Notes: generated by a model not told the origin, from the letters alone. Shown: positions 15,268-23,846, numbered from the stretch's first letter. The stretch is DNA of 28,271 bases from Bacteroidales bacterium (GCA_004555425.1 SFID01000024.1:1-28271); one strand, 5' to 3'. Numbers and translations are program-made.

Positions 15268-15702
15268 ATGCCAGAAAAAAATCATTTTGAACTTTTCAGC
15301 TCATACAATGCCTGTCTGCACGACGACTGCCAGTGTAAAGCCACCTGCCTGCGCCACCTTGCCTTCGAGGAGCTCTTGCAGACGAACGAGGTCTTGCGCA
15401 TTGTCAATCCTTCCAAGTGCGTGAAGGATGCCACCTGCCCCTACTATCGCGACAACAATCCCACCACCTTCGCCCGAGGATTCACCAATTTCCAGCAGAA
15501 GATGTTCCCCGATCAGTATCGCACCTTCCGCAACAAGTGCATCGCCCGCTTCGGACGCAATGGCTATTTCATGCGCCGTCGCGGCGAATTGGCCCTCTCG
15601 CCAGAAGAACAACGCATCGTGCTGAAAGCGCTCAAAACGGCGGGTATCACTGAGGAATGGTCCTTCGATGCCTACGAAGAGCAACTGAACTGGGAGGACT
15701 AA
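15268..15702 (+). CDS. DUF6078-like small Cys-rich protein
   Basis: Predicted 144-residue soluble protein resembling the Bacteroidetes DUF6078 family, recognised from memory of its pattern. It has an N-terminal Cys cluster (YNACLHDDCQCKATCLRHLAFEEL) with spacing suited to metal binding. This is followed by IVNPSKCVKDATCPYYRDN, then ARGFTNFQQKMFPDQYRTFRNKCIARFGRNGYFMRRRGE, LSPEEQRIVLKAL and a C-terminal FDAYEEQLNWED. No signal peptide or membrane segment. Function unknown; a Zn-binding or nucleic-acid-related role would be a guess. It lies 87 bp after the second kinase gene on the same strand, so read-through is possible. ATG 15268 follows an A-rich stretch typical of Bacteroidetes starts. Confidence 0.7.
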   Translation: MPEKNHFELFSSYNACLHDDCQCKATCLRHLAFEELLQTNEVLRIVNPSKCVKDATCPYYRDNNPTTFARGFTNFQQKMFPDQYRTFRNKCIARFGRNGYFMRRRGELALSPEEQRIVLKALKTAGITEEWSFDAYEEQLNWED

Positions 15703-15765
15703 TCAGACCGTCCCCGAAACTGGCCTTTCGTCCTAAGTTATTTTTTAATCATCACTTAACACGCG

Positions 15766-15850
15766 AGTATCCTTTGAGAGTACTGCAGTATTCCTCAAAG
15801 AATACTCGAGTATTCCTCGGAGGAATACTGCAGTACTCTCAAGGAATACT
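15766..15850. repeat. 85-bp imperfect palindrome with nested palindromes
   Basis: Bases 15766-15796 pair with 15820-15850 over 31 positions with two mismatches. The 23-bp loop contains the perfect 16-bp palindrome GAATACTCGAGTATTC (15800-15815), and each arm holds TACTGCAGTA. The whole is built from AGTATTCCTC-like modules in both directions. It lies between the DUF6078-like gene and the WG-repeat gene. No U-tract follows, so a terminator role is uncertain. Confidence 0.92.
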
Positions 15851-15919
15851 GGCAGGGTCGGCCACCTAGGATGCAGAATGTGGCATTGCCCTTGCACGAA
15901 ATTCAATCAACCCAAACAT

Positions 15920-17092
15920 ATGAATACTCAAAATCCAGATAGATTTCTGACTCCAGTCCTAAAAAACGACCAATGGGGCTTCATAGACTTGAACGGGACG
16001 CTGGTCATACCCTTCGGCTACGACTATGCCTATGGCTTTAGTGACGGGCTGGCCGAGGTCATGATAAACAAGAAATGGGGGGTCATCGACAAAAGCGGAA
16101 CGCAGATTGTTCCATGTATCTACGACAAAGTCGTTTCATTCATCGAGGACATGGCAAGCGTCATAACAGATGGCAAATACGGCATCGTTGACAAAAACGG
16201 GACGCTCGTCGTGCCTTGCATTTACGATTATGCCACGTGGTATAGCGAAGGCATGGCCGCAGTCATGAAGGATGGTAAGTGGGGATTCATTGACAAGAAC
16301 GGGATGCTCGTCGTGCCTTGCATTTACAATGAAGCCGAGTTGTATCGCGAAGGCATGGCCGCAGTCAAGAAGGATGACAAGTGGGGATTCATTGACAAGA
16401 ACGGCACCCTGGTCATTCCCTGTATGTACGATTACACCTCTTTATATATAGAAGGCATGGCCCCTGTTATGAAAGATAACAAGTGGGGATTCATCAACAA
16501 GAACGGAACGCTGGTCATACCATGCATTTACGATAATGCTGGCTATTATAGCGAAGGCTTAGCTTGTGTTGAAACAGATGGCAAGATGGGATTTATAGAT
16601 ATGAACGGAACACTGGTTGTTCCTTGCATTTACGATAGTGTACAATATTATCAAGATGGCTTAGCTCTTGTAACGACGGAGGAAAAATATGGATTCATCG
16701 ACAAGACGGGAAGGCTGGTCGTGCCATGCATTTACGAGTATGCAGAGGGCTTTAGCGATGGCTTGGCAATGGTTTATGTAGATGGGAAAAAAGGATTCAT
16801 CGACAAGACGGGAAAGCTAGTCGTGCCTTGCATTTACAAGACTATATTTGGATTTGAAGATGGTTTGGCAAAATTCGTAAAGGTTGATAAGGTTGGCTTT
16901 ATTGACAAGAACGGAACAGAGGTAGTACCTTGTATTTACGACGACGCTGTGTTGTATCCCCAAGAAGGTCTCATTCGTGTGGAGAAAGATGGCAAGTTCG
17001 GATTCATTGACAAGAACGGGAAACAAATCCTACCAATCATTTACGATTATAAGGACCTATATGATGAGGACTTTCCTCTTGATTATATGTAA
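15920..17092 (+). CDS. WG-repeat protein, 11 repeats
   Basis: Predicted 390-residue protein made almost wholly of eleven WG repeats of about 34 residues (102 bp). Consensus: DGKWGFIDKNGTLVVPCIYD, then about 6 variable residues and EGMAAVMK. In later repeats the WG becomes YG, MG, KG, VG or FG. No signal peptide or membrane segment is visible, so it is probably cytoplasmic. WG repeats form beta-rich binding scaffolds of unknown general function. I chose ATG 15920 (MNTQNPDRF), as the 14 residues before it look non-coding (MWHCPCTKFNQPKH). The aromatic and charged residues between the constant parts differ in each repeat, as expected of a binding surface. It is the last plus-strand gene before convergent rpoD. 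Partner unknown. Confidence 0.85.
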   Translation: MNTQNPDRFLTPVLKNDQWGFIDLNGTLVIPFGYDYAYGFSDGLAEVMINKKWGVIDKSGTQIVPCIYDKVVSFIEDMASVITDGKYGIVDKNGTLVVPCIYDYATWYSEGMAAVMKDGKWGFIDKNGMLVVPCIYNEAELYREGMAAVKKDDKWGFIDKNGTLVIPCMYDYTSLYIEGMAPVMKDNKWGFINKNGTLVIPCIYDNAGYYSEGLACVETDGKMGFIDMNGTLVVPCIYDSVQYYQDGLALVTTEEKYGFIDKTGRLVVPCIYEYAEGFSDGLAMVYVDGKKGFIDKTGKLVVPCIYKTIFGFEDGLAKFVKVDKVGFIDKNGTEVVPCIYDDAVLYPQEGLIRVEKDGKFGFIDKNGKQILPIIYDYKDLYDEDFPLDYM

Positions 17093-17250
17093 GACCGCAC
17101 AATTCTATCAGCCCTCGTCCCTCAGTCTTCTTGGAATTGCCCTTGCAACGGATACGTGCACAACACTCACATGAGCAAGCCTCAGCACTATGCCCCTGCA
17201 ATAGACCAGAGACAGGCAGACGCTATCAGTGCAGGCTGCGCTGGCGTACA

Positions 17251-17288
17251 CAAAAAAAGCGGGCTGTGTCGAGATGGACACAGCCCGC
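17251..17288 (-). terminator. Rho-independent terminator of rpoD
   Basis: A perfect 12-bp stem (17259-17270 with 17277-17288, 6-nt loop) is followed, in the minus direction, by a run of seven T (17252-17258 as A on the plus strand). It lies 29 bp after the rpoD stop codon. The weaker plus-strand side could also help stop the WG-gene transcript. Confidence 0.9.
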
Positions 17289-17317
17289 AGTCTTATTTAT
17301 CTGTCGGCTGATGGGGG

Positions 17318-18178
17318 TTAGCCGAGATATTTCATGAGGATGTTGATGTTGTCGCTCTCGCGCAGACGGCGGAGGGCACGCTCCTTGATTTGACGGACGC
17401 GCTCGCGTGTGAGGCTGAGCGAGTTGGCCACTTCCTCGGCCGTCATCTCGTTGCGTCCGATGCCGAAGAGCATCTTCAAGACCTGTGCTTCGCGCTCGCC
17501 CAGACGGGAGAGGGCGGCTTCGAGGTCGGAGGAGAGGGATTCTTTCTCCATGAGGTTGTCGGTGCCGGGGGCAGATTCGTCCGTCATAATGTCGATGAGC
17601 GAATTGGAATCGTCATCTTGGAACGGTGCATCAACACTTACCTTTTTGCCATTCGTACCCAGTGCTTCTTGCACCTTGTTCACATCCGTCTCGAGGATGT
17701 CGGCAAGTTCCTGAACGGAAGGACGGCGCTCAAATTCCTGCTCGAAGTTGACGATAGCCTTCGTGAGCTTACTCTGGAAACCTACCTGGTTGAGGGGCAT
17801 ACGCACGATGCGGCTCTGCTCGGAGATGGCTTGCAGGATACTCTGGCGTATCCACCACACGGCGTAACTGATGAATTTGAAACCACGGGTTTCGTCAAAC
17901 TTCTGGGCAGCCTTGATGAGGCCTAGGTTACCTTCGTCAATCAGGTCGTTGAGTGCCAAGCCTTGATTCTGGTACTGCTTTGCCACGGAAACGACAAAGC
18001 GGAGGTTGGCACGCGTCAGTCGCTCTAGGGCTTCGCGGTCGCCGTGGTGGATGCGCTGGGCGAGTTCTACCTCTTCGTCGGTAGAGATTAGTTCCTCGCG
18101 TCCGATTTCCACCAGATACTTGTCCAAAGCCGCGCTGGAGCGGTTGGTAATACTTTTGTTGATTTTTAGTTGTCGCAT
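17318..18178 (-). CDS. rpoD: Primary RNA polymerase sigma factor (short Bacteroidetes type)
   Basis: Predicted 286-residue housekeeping sigma factor. It lacks region 1.1, as is normal for Bacteroidetes. Region 1.2 is ALDKYLVEIGREELISTDEE. Region 2 contains LRFVVSVAKQYQNQGLALND and FKFISYAVWWIRQSI, the core-binding and -10-reading helices. Region 3 is RIVRMPLNQVGFQSKL. Region 4 contains EREAQVLKMLFGIG and the helix-turn-helix LSLTRERVRQIKERALRRLR. The sigma factors of this phylum read TTTG/TAnnTTTG promoters, and such elements are visible upstream of several genes in this window, including rpoD itself. It is monocistronic, with its own promoter and terminator, and diverges from lptF/G. Length and motifs are complete. 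Confidence 0.95.
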   Translation of the reverse strand: MRQLKINKSITNRSSAALDKYLVEIGREELISTDEEVELAQRIHHGDREALERLTRANLRFVVSVAKQYQNQGLALNDLIDEGNLGLIKAAQKFDETRGFKFISYAVWWIRQSILQAISEQSRIVRMPLNQVGFQSKLTKAIVNFEQEFERRPSVQELADILETDVNKVQEALGTNGKKVSVDAPFQDDDSNSLIDIMTDESAPGTDNLMEKESLSSDLEAALSRLGEREAQVLKMLFGIGRNEMTAEEVANSLSLTRERVRQIKERALRRLRESDNINILMKYLG

Positions 18179-18197
18179 AGTAACCCAAATTGAACTG

Positions 18198-18228
18198 CAA
18201 AAGTAGTATTTTCCTATTTTCCGACCAA
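18198..18228 (-). promoter_or_regulatory. Promoter of rpoD
   Basis: On the minus strand: TTG at 18228-18226, a 20-bp spacer, then TACTTTTG at 18205-18198. This is a good match to the Bacteroidetes primary promoter and lies about 20 nt before the rpoD ATG (18178). rpoD may therefore be transcribed by its own product. Confidence 0.7.
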
Positions 18229-18434
18229 GTCTAGGCCTGATTTTTCGCCGACTAGGCCCCGTTTATTGACATTTTTATTGAATCTGGAGGGGTCAGGGGA
18301 AAGATTTTCAGAAAGGGAAGGAGAATAGTATCGATTTTCGTCTTGCCAGGGAGGCAGGAGGGCCAGCGGCCCAACCATCTGCGGAGGAGAAAGTATTTCG
18401 GTGGTTGTCCCTACTGGTTGTAGCGATTTTTTCG

Positions 18435-18443
18435 TACCTTTGC
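18435..18443 (+). promoter_or_regulatory. Promoter -7 element before lptF/G
   Basis: TACCTTTGC matches TAnnTTTG and lies about 33 nt before the ATG at 18476. No -33 element at the right distance. The divergent 297-bp region between rpoD and this gene also has a small GGGCC/GGCCC hairpin (18360-18372). Confidence 0.5.
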
Positions 18444-18475
18444 CCTGAAAATCCTAGCGGCTTCGGCCATTGCCC

Positions 18476-20386
18476 ATGTATATTATCAAAAAACTTGACG
18501 CTTACATTCTCAGAAAGTTCCTGCTGCTCTTTGTGGCAGCGTTCTTTATCTGTCTGTTCGTCTTTATGATGCAGTTTACGTGGCGCTATATTGACGAACT
18601 GGTGGGCAAGGGACTGACGCTGACCATTCTGGCACAGTTTTTCTGGTACATGGGCCTGTCGCTCATCCCCACTTCGCTGCCGCTGGCGGTGCTGCTGGCC
18701 TCGCTGATTACGTTTGGAAATATGGGTGAGGACCTGGAGCTGCTTTCGATGAAGGCGGCTGGTGTTTCGCTGCTCCGTGTGATGCGCCCCGTCATGCTCA
18801 CGGCGATGCTTATCACGGGCCTTTCGTTTTATGTACAGAACAAGACCGCGCCCGAGGCCACCATCAGTATGCGCACGCTGCTGATTAGCATGAAACAGGC
18901 TTCGCCGGCGGTGGAGATTCCCGAGGGCGTGTTCTACAACGGTGTGCCCAACGTGAACATCTACGTGCAGAAGAAGGACGTGGAGACGGGTATGCTCTAC
19001 CAACTCATTATCTACAAGACGGACCAGGGCTTCGACCGCGCGCAGATTGTGCTGGCCGATTCGGGCCGACTGGAGATGGCGGCCGACAAGATGCACCTGA
19101 CGCTCGACCTATGGAGCGGCGAGCAGTTTGAGAACCTGCAATCGCAAGGCGGGGCCACGCTGGGGAAAGCCTCCGTGCCCTTCGACCGCGAGACCTTTGG
19201 CTACAAGCACCTCATCATTGACTTCGACAGCAATTTCAGTCTGATGGACGCGGCCATGCTGCGCGATATGCCCGAAACAAAAGACCTTCGGGAAATTGCT
19301 GTCAGCGTGGACTCCATGAACCTAGTCATCGACAGCCTGAGCCGCGAGAACAAGCAGATGGCCGAAACGCGCTTCCTGTCCTTGCGCGCCATCCAGAAGA
19401 GTGACTCGGCAGCTGTGGCCAAGCGCCTGAAGGGAAAGAACCACGGTACCTTCGACGAAATCATTGCCAATGCCACGGCCGAGCAGATGCAGACGGCCCT
19501 CCAGACGTGCAAGATGACGACAGCCTCGAACCAAATGGAATGGGAGGGGCGCGGTATGTTCACGGGCGACACCAACAGACTTATCCGCCGCCACTGGCGC
19601 GAATGGCACAGGAAGTTCACCCTTTCGCTGGCGTGCCTCATCTTCTTCTTTATCGGCGCACCCCTTGGCGCGATTATCCGCAAGGGCGGACTGGGCATGC
19701 CGACGGTCATCTCCGTGTTCATCTTCATCATCTATTATATCATAGACACCAGCAGTTCGAAGCTGGCGCGCGATGGCGTGTGGGATATGCGCTTCGGAAT
19801 GTGGATGAGTACGGCTGTGCTGACCCCGCTGGGGATATGGCTGACGTACAAGGCCAACAACGATTCCGTGGTCTTCAACGCCGAAGTATATATGCAGTTC
19901 TTCCGCCGCCTGCTGGGCCTGCGCACGAAGCGCCACATCGCTCGCAAGGAGGTTATCATCGAAGACCCCGACTACGCCGAAGCTGTGCAGCGCTTGCAGG
20001 TCCTCTCGGCCGAATGCCAAGACTATCTGAACGAGAAGCGTCTGGCACATGCACCCAGTTATGTCCGCATTTTCTTCCGCTACGAGCCCGACACGCGCAT
20101 GGAGCGCATAGGCGAGGAGCTGGAAAGCCTCGTGGAGATGCTGGCCAATACCACCGACCGACACATCCTGTCCGAGCTCAACCGACTACCTATTATATAT
20201 ACGCGCGCACACGTGACCCCCTTCAACGGCCGACGGCGCAACATTGCCGCGGGTCTGTTGCTGCCGCTCGGTCTGCTGCTCTGGTGGCGAATCTGGCGCT
20301 TCCGCCTGCGACTGCTCCGCGACCTGAAACAGATCATCGCCTCGAACGAGAAAATCATCCAGCGCATAGAGCAAGAAGGCCTCTAA
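18476..20386 (+). CDS. LptF/LptG family LPS export permease
   Basis: Predicted 636-residue inner-membrane protein of the YjgP/YjgQ (LptF/LptG) family, the transmembrane half of the LptB2FG exporter that extracts lipopolysaccharide. Three N-terminal membrane segments (about 15-34, 52-78 and 98-120) include the conserved LSLIPTSLPLAVLLASLITFG and MGEDLELLSMKAAGVSLLRVM. A periplasmic beta-jellyroll follows (about 121-375), then a C-terminal membrane bundle (about 380-462) with FFFIGAPLGAIIRKGGLGMPTVISVF. Beyond it is a charged extension of about 170 residues with one more hydrophobic stretch near 590-605 (AAGLLLPLGLLLWW), absent from the roughly 360-residue proteobacterial proteins. I chose ATG 18476 over the TTG 6 bp upstream. 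ribBA starts 57 bp downstream and is probably co-transcribed. LptF versus LptG cannot be settled here. Confidence 0.9.
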   Translation: MYIIKKLDAYILRKFLLLFVAAFFICLFVFMMQFTWRYIDELVGKGLTLTILAQFFWYMGLSLIPTSLPLAVLLASLITFGNMGEDLELLSMKAAGVSLLRVMRPVMLTAMLITGLSFYVQNKTAPEATISMRTLLISMKQASPAVEIPEGVFYNGVPNVNIYVQKKDVETGMLYQLIIYKTDQGFDRAQIVLADSGRLEMAADKMHLTLDLWSGEQFENLQSQGGATLGKASVPFDRETFGYKHLIIDFDSNFSLMDAAMLRDMPETKDLREIAVSVDSMNLVIDSLSRENKQMAETRFLSLRAIQKSDSAAVAKRLKGKNHGTFDEIIANATAEQMQTALQTCKMTTASNQMEWEGRGMFTGDTNRLIRRHWREWHRKFTLSLACLIFFFIGAPLGAIIRKGGLGMPTVISVFIFIIYYIIDTSSSKLARDGVWDMRFGMWMSTAVLTPLGIWLTYKANNDSVVFNAEVYMQFFRRLLGLRTKRHIARKEVIIEDPDYAEAVQRLQVLSAECQDYLNEKRLAHAPSYVRIFFRYEPDTRMERIGEELESLVEMLANTTDRHILSELNRLPIIYTRAHVTPFNGRRRNIAAGLLLPLGLLLWWRIWRFRLRLLRDLKQIIASNEKIIQRIEQEGL

Positions 20387-20443
20387 CCCACGTGCGCCTA
20401 TTCCCCCGATAATTACCGAAAAACCTAGAAACGATATATCCTT

Positions 20444-21661
20444 ATGGCTACCAACAATCCCCTGTCCTCCATCGAAGAGGCAATACAAGATTTCAAGGCT
20501 GGCAAATTCGTCATTGTCGTTGACGATGAAGACCGCGAGAACGAGGGCGACCTCATCATGGCCGCCGAACTCGTCACTCCCGATGCCGTCAACTTCATGC
20601 TGCGCCACGGCCGCGGCGTGCTCTGCGCGCCCATTACCAACGAGCGTTGCCGCCAACTGGACCTGGAGCACCAGGTGCAGACCAACACGAGTATGCTCGG
20701 CACACCGTTCACCGTGACCATCGACCTACTGGAAGGCTGCACGACGGGCGTGAGTTGCCACGACCGCGCCGCCACCATCCGCGCCTTGGCCGACCCCAAT
20801 CGCAGGCCCGAGGACTTCGGTCGCCCCGGACATATCAACCCGCTCTACGCCCAGGACCGCGGTGTACTGGCACGCGCTGGCCATACGGAGGCAGCCGTTG
20901 ACCTGGCCCGCCTTGCCGGACTGCAACCTGCGGCCTGCCTCATCGAAATCCTCAACGAGGACGGCACGATGGCGCGCATGCCGCAGCTCATCCCCTTCGC
21001 ACAGGAGCACGGCCTCAAGATTATCACCATCAAGGACCTCATTGCCTATCGCCTGAAGGACGAATGCCTCGTGGAACAAGGCGAAGAGGTGGACATGCCC
21101 ACGGAGTACGGCCATTTCCGTCTGATACCCTTCCGCCAGAAGAGCAACCGCCTGGAGCATATCGCCCTTATCAAAGGTACGTGGAAGGCAGACGAGCCCG
21201 TACTGGTACGCGTGCACTCTTCCTGCATGACGGGCGACATCTTCGGCAGCGAGCGCTGCGACTGCGGCGAACAGTTGCACAAAGCCATGCGCATGGTTGA
21301 GGCCGAAGGCAAAGGCGTCATCCTCTACCTCAACCAAGAAGGCCGCGGCATAGGTCTGATGGCAAAAATCGCCGCATATAAGTTGCAAGAAGAGGGCTAC
21401 GACACGGTCGATGCCAATATCCATCTGGGCTACGACCCCGACGAGCGCGACTACGGCGTGGGCGCACAGATTCTCGGCAAACTGGGTGTACACAAAATGC
21501 GCCTGATGACAAACAACCCCGTGAAGCGTGTGGGCCTCGAAGCCTACGGACTGGAAATCGTGGAGGATGTACCCATCGAAATCAAGCCCAACCCCTACAA
21601 CGAGCGCTACCTCCGCACAAAGCAGGACCGCATGGGCCACGAGCTGCACCTGAAGAAATAA
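20444..21661 (+). CDS. ribBA: RibBA: DHBP synthase / GTP cyclohydrolase II
   Basis: Predicted 405-residue bifunctional riboflavin enzyme. The N-terminal half (about 1-205) makes 3,4-dihydroxy-2-butanone 4-phosphate from ribulose 5-phosphate, with DDEDRENEGDLIMAAE and RHGRGVLCAP as metal and substrate motifs and GHTEAAVDLARLAGL near its end. The C-terminal half opens the imidazole ring of GTP. It carries the zinc ligands in CMTGDIFGSERCDCGEQLH, LNQEGRGIGLMAKI, and the NNPVKRVGLEAYGL segment. Both domains look complete, so both activities are expected. Start ATG 20444 directly precedes the family start. It follows the LPS permease by 57 bp without a visible FMN riboswitch or terminator, so regulation by flavin through such an element is not indicated. 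Confidence 0.96.
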   Translation: MATNNPLSSIEEAIQDFKAGKFVIVVDDEDRENEGDLIMAAELVTPDAVNFMLRHGRGVLCAPITNERCRQLDLEHQVQTNTSMLGTPFTVTIDLLEGCTTGVSCHDRAATIRALADPNRRPEDFGRPGHINPLYAQDRGVLARAGHTEAAVDLARLAGLQPAACLIEILNEDGTMARMPQLIPFAQEHGLKIITIKDLIAYRLKDECLVEQGEEVDMPTEYGHFRLIPFRQKSNRLEHIALIKGTWKADEPVLVRVHSSCMTGDIFGSERCDCGEQLHKAMRMVEAEGKGVILYLNQEGRGIGLMAKIAAYKLQEEGYDTVDANIHLGYDPDERDYGVGAQILGKLGVHKMRLMTNNPVKRVGLEAYGLEIVEDVPIEIKPNPYNERYLRTKQDRMGHELHLKK

Positions 21662-21721
21662 GGCTTGGCTCAAATGTAAATAACCTCCACTATATTTTTT
21701 CAATTCTAACACCTTATTATT

Positions 21722-22426
21722 ATGTTCTCTAACGCATCAGAAATCAGTGTCAAGTCGCAGGGCATTGCCCTTTCGTCACTTATGACAAAAGTATATCTAT
21801 GGATGACGCTGGCTCTCGGCATCACAGCCCTGTCGGCTATGTTTGTAGCCGGTAATCTCAGCTTGGTGGAAGCCATTTTTGGAAACAAAGTCTTGTTTTG
21901 GGGTATCATCATCGCCCAAATTGCCATTGTGTTTACGCTCAGTAGCATAATAGATCGTCTATCATTCCTCAGTGCGGGCTTGCTCTTCGGCCTATATGCC
22001 CTACTCAACGGCGTGATACTGTCTAGCATCTTCCTAGTCTTCGATATGAATGTTATCACACAGGCGTTCGTTGCCACGGCAGGCACTTTTGGAGCCATGT
22101 CGCTGATTGGCACGTTTATCAAGAAGGACCTTTCGGCCATAGGTCGCTTCTGTTTTATGGCACTGATAGGTTTGATTGTTGCTACTATTGTCAATATATT
22201 CTGGACCAACGATACGCTTTACTGGATTATCACCTATGCAGGCGTACTTATCTTCTGCGGCCTCACAGCCTACGACACGCAAAAGATTCGCACGATGATG
22301 ATTGAAAGCAGCACTGCAGAGAACTACGAGGTGGGTATGAAGCTCGCCCTCCTCGGCAGCCTCACCCTGTATCTGGACTTCGTCAACATGTTCCTGTATT
22401 TGCTCCGCATCTTCGACCGCGATTAA
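21722..22426 (+). CDS. Bax inhibitor-1 (BI-1/YccA) family membrane protein
   Basis: Predicted 234-residue polytopic inner-membrane protein with about seven hydrophobic segments, as expected for the TMBIM/BI-1 family of pH-sensitive calcium-leak channels. Family features include LMTKVYLWMTLALGITALSA, the segment FGLYALLNGVILSSIF, FGAMSLIGTFIKKDLSAIGRF, and the signature GLTAYDTQKIR with its Asp, followed by LALLGSLTLYLDFVNMFLYLLRI. The length is typical. Physiological role in bacteria is poorly defined; some relatives influence membrane protease activity. It lies 60 bp downstream of ribBA in the same direction. Confidence 0.92.
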   Translation: MFSNASEISVKSQGIALSSLMTKVYLWMTLALGITALSAMFVAGNLSLVEAIFGNKVLFWGIIIAQIAIVFTLSSIIDRLSFLSAGLLFGLYALLNGVILSSIFLVFDMNVITQAFVATAGTFGAMSLIGTFIKKDLSAIGRFCFMALIGLIVATIVNIFWTNDTLYWIITYAGVLIFCGLTAYDTQKIRTMMIESSTAENYEVGMKLALLGSLTLYLDFVNMFLYLLRIFDRD

Positions 22427-22544
22427 CCGACGGTTATGCCATAGTCTGGCCACCCTTTCCCAATAATTTTCCGGGGAATGGCGGCTAGGCATTTTTCTAG
22501 GCAGGTCCTATCATTTTGAATCCCTACTTCACCCCAATCCCCCC

Positions 22545-23687
22545 ATGAAAAAGCAAATAAGCATCCTCCCCGTCCTTCTCCTATGGCTGGCTATCGGGAC
22601 CAGTCTGCTGTCGCAGGTTGGCTGCAACACAGAACGCCCTGCCGCTGATAAGGATAGCACGGCCACGGATACTACGGCACGCATCACCCTTCTCTTCGCT
22701 GGCGACCTGATGCAACACATCACGCAAATCAATGCAGCGCGCACCGCGGGCGATACGTACGACTATACCGACTGCTTTGCCCTCGTCCGCCCGCTCATCG
22801 AAGAGGCCGACATCGCTATTGGCAATTTCGAGGTAACGCTGGGCGGCAAGCCCTATCGCGGTTATCCCTGTTTCAGCGCGCCCGATGAATACGTCCTTGC
22901 TATTCGCGATGCAGGATTCGACGTACTGCTGACGGCCAACAACCACTGTCTGGACAGCGGGCGCAAGGGGCTGGAGCGCACCATTCGTATGCTGGATTCT
23001 CTGCGCATCCCCCACTGCGGCACCTACGCCACGCCCGAGGCGCGACAGAAGGAGTACCCGCTCCTGATTGAGAAGAAGGGATTCCGCCTGGCCCTGCTCA
23101 ACTATACATACGGCACAAACGGCCTCGTGGTCAAAGCACCAAACGTGGTCAACTACATTGACACGGCCGTCATCGCCCGTGACATTGTTGCCGCTCAGGC
23201 CATGCAGCCCGATGCCATCATTTGCTGCATCCACTGGGGACTGGAATACCAGACGCTTCAGAACCGAGAGCAGGAACAACTGGCGGACTGGCTGCTCGCC
23301 CACGGCGTCACGCATATCATTGGTAGCCACCCGCACGTGGTCCAGCCTATCGAAGTGCGCGGAACGAACGATGCGGACCGCCACCTGGTAGTCTATTCCC
23401 TTGGCAACTACTTGTCCAACATGATGAAGAAGAATTGCGATGGCGGCCTCATGGTAACGCTCGAGTTGGAGAAGGATTCCACCACACGCATGAAGGACGC
23501 CAACTATCAACTTGTGTGGGTGTCGCGCCCTGTCGTATCGCACAAGAAGATGCACCGCCTGATTCCTACCTCCTACCCCGACAGCCTGCTCAACGCCGAA
23601 GAGCGCCGACTGCGCCATATATTCTACGAATCCACGCGCGAAAACCTCGGCAAGCACAACAAGGGCATCTCCGAGCGCGACTCCTAG
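22545..23687 (+). CDS. CapA-family lipoprotein, metallophosphatase fold
   Basis: Predicted 380-residue exported lipoprotein related to poly-gamma-glutamate synthesis protein CapA (PGA_cap family), with a calcineurin-like phosphoesterase fold. The N-terminal signal ends in LLSQVGC, with the candidate lipidated Cys at residue 27. Metal-binding motifs are LFAGDLM (about 50), AIGNFEVTLGG (about 98), LLTANNHCLDSGRKGLERTI (about 128), HWGLEYQ (about 228) and GSHPHVVQPIEV (about 262), followed by VYSLGNYLS. All are intact, so hydrolase-like activity is plausible, but no capB or capC is nearby, so poly-gamma-glutamate synthesis is not supported. The 118-bp gap before it contains no clear promoter. 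Its stop codon lies in a small CTCCT/AGGAG palindrome (23683-23695). Confidence 0.88.
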   Translation: MKKQISILPVLLLWLAIGTSLLSQVGCNTERPAADKDSTATDTTARITLLFAGDLMQHITQINAARTAGDTYDYTDCFALVRPLIEEADIAIGNFEVTLGGKPYRGYPCFSAPDEYVLAIRDAGFDVLLTANNHCLDSGRKGLERTIRMLDSLRIPHCGTYATPEARQKEYPLLIEKKGFRLALLNYTYGTNGLVVKAPNVVNYIDTAVIARDIVAAQAMQPDAIICCIHWGLEYQTLQNREQEQLADWLLAHGVTHIIGSHPHVVQPIEVRGTNDADRHLVVYSLGNYLSNMMKKNCDGGLMVTLELEKDSTTRMKDANYQLVWVSRPVVSHKKMHRLIPTSYPDSLLNAEERRLRHIFYESTRENLGKHNKGISERDS

Positions 23688-23721
23688 CAGGAGATTCCGC
23701 TCCGCTAGGTTTCAACGCAGC
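23683..23721 (-). repeat. Fragment of the short-hairpin repeat family
   Basis: Read on the minus strand, GGCTGCGTTGAAAC then CTAG matches the linker-plus-stem of arrays A and B with one extra C. Adjacent is the CTCCT/AGGAG hairpin with loop AGC that overlaps the capA-like stop codon. It appears to be a degraded one- or two-unit member. Confidence 0.55.
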
Positions 23722-23846
23722 CTGTGCTTCCGCTGGACACAAACGCCCTTTTTCCCAATCCTTGCAGGAGTGCATTCTCTTTGCAAATAGGGCAAGCCCT
23801 TAACAACCGCCTCCACAAATCCGACAACCAAATCAAACCAAGAAAT

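Noticed and set aside
20387..20443. FMN riboswitch before ribBA
   Set aside because: The gap is only 57 bp, too short for the conserved element, and none of its conserved sequences is visible.
20726..21712. Minus-strand frame opposite ribBA
   Set aside because: Antisense shadow; both RibBA domains are complete on the plus strand.
22545..23687. Poly-gamma-glutamate capsule operon
   Set aside because: Only a CapA-like gene is present; no capB, capC or other capsule gene is adjacent.
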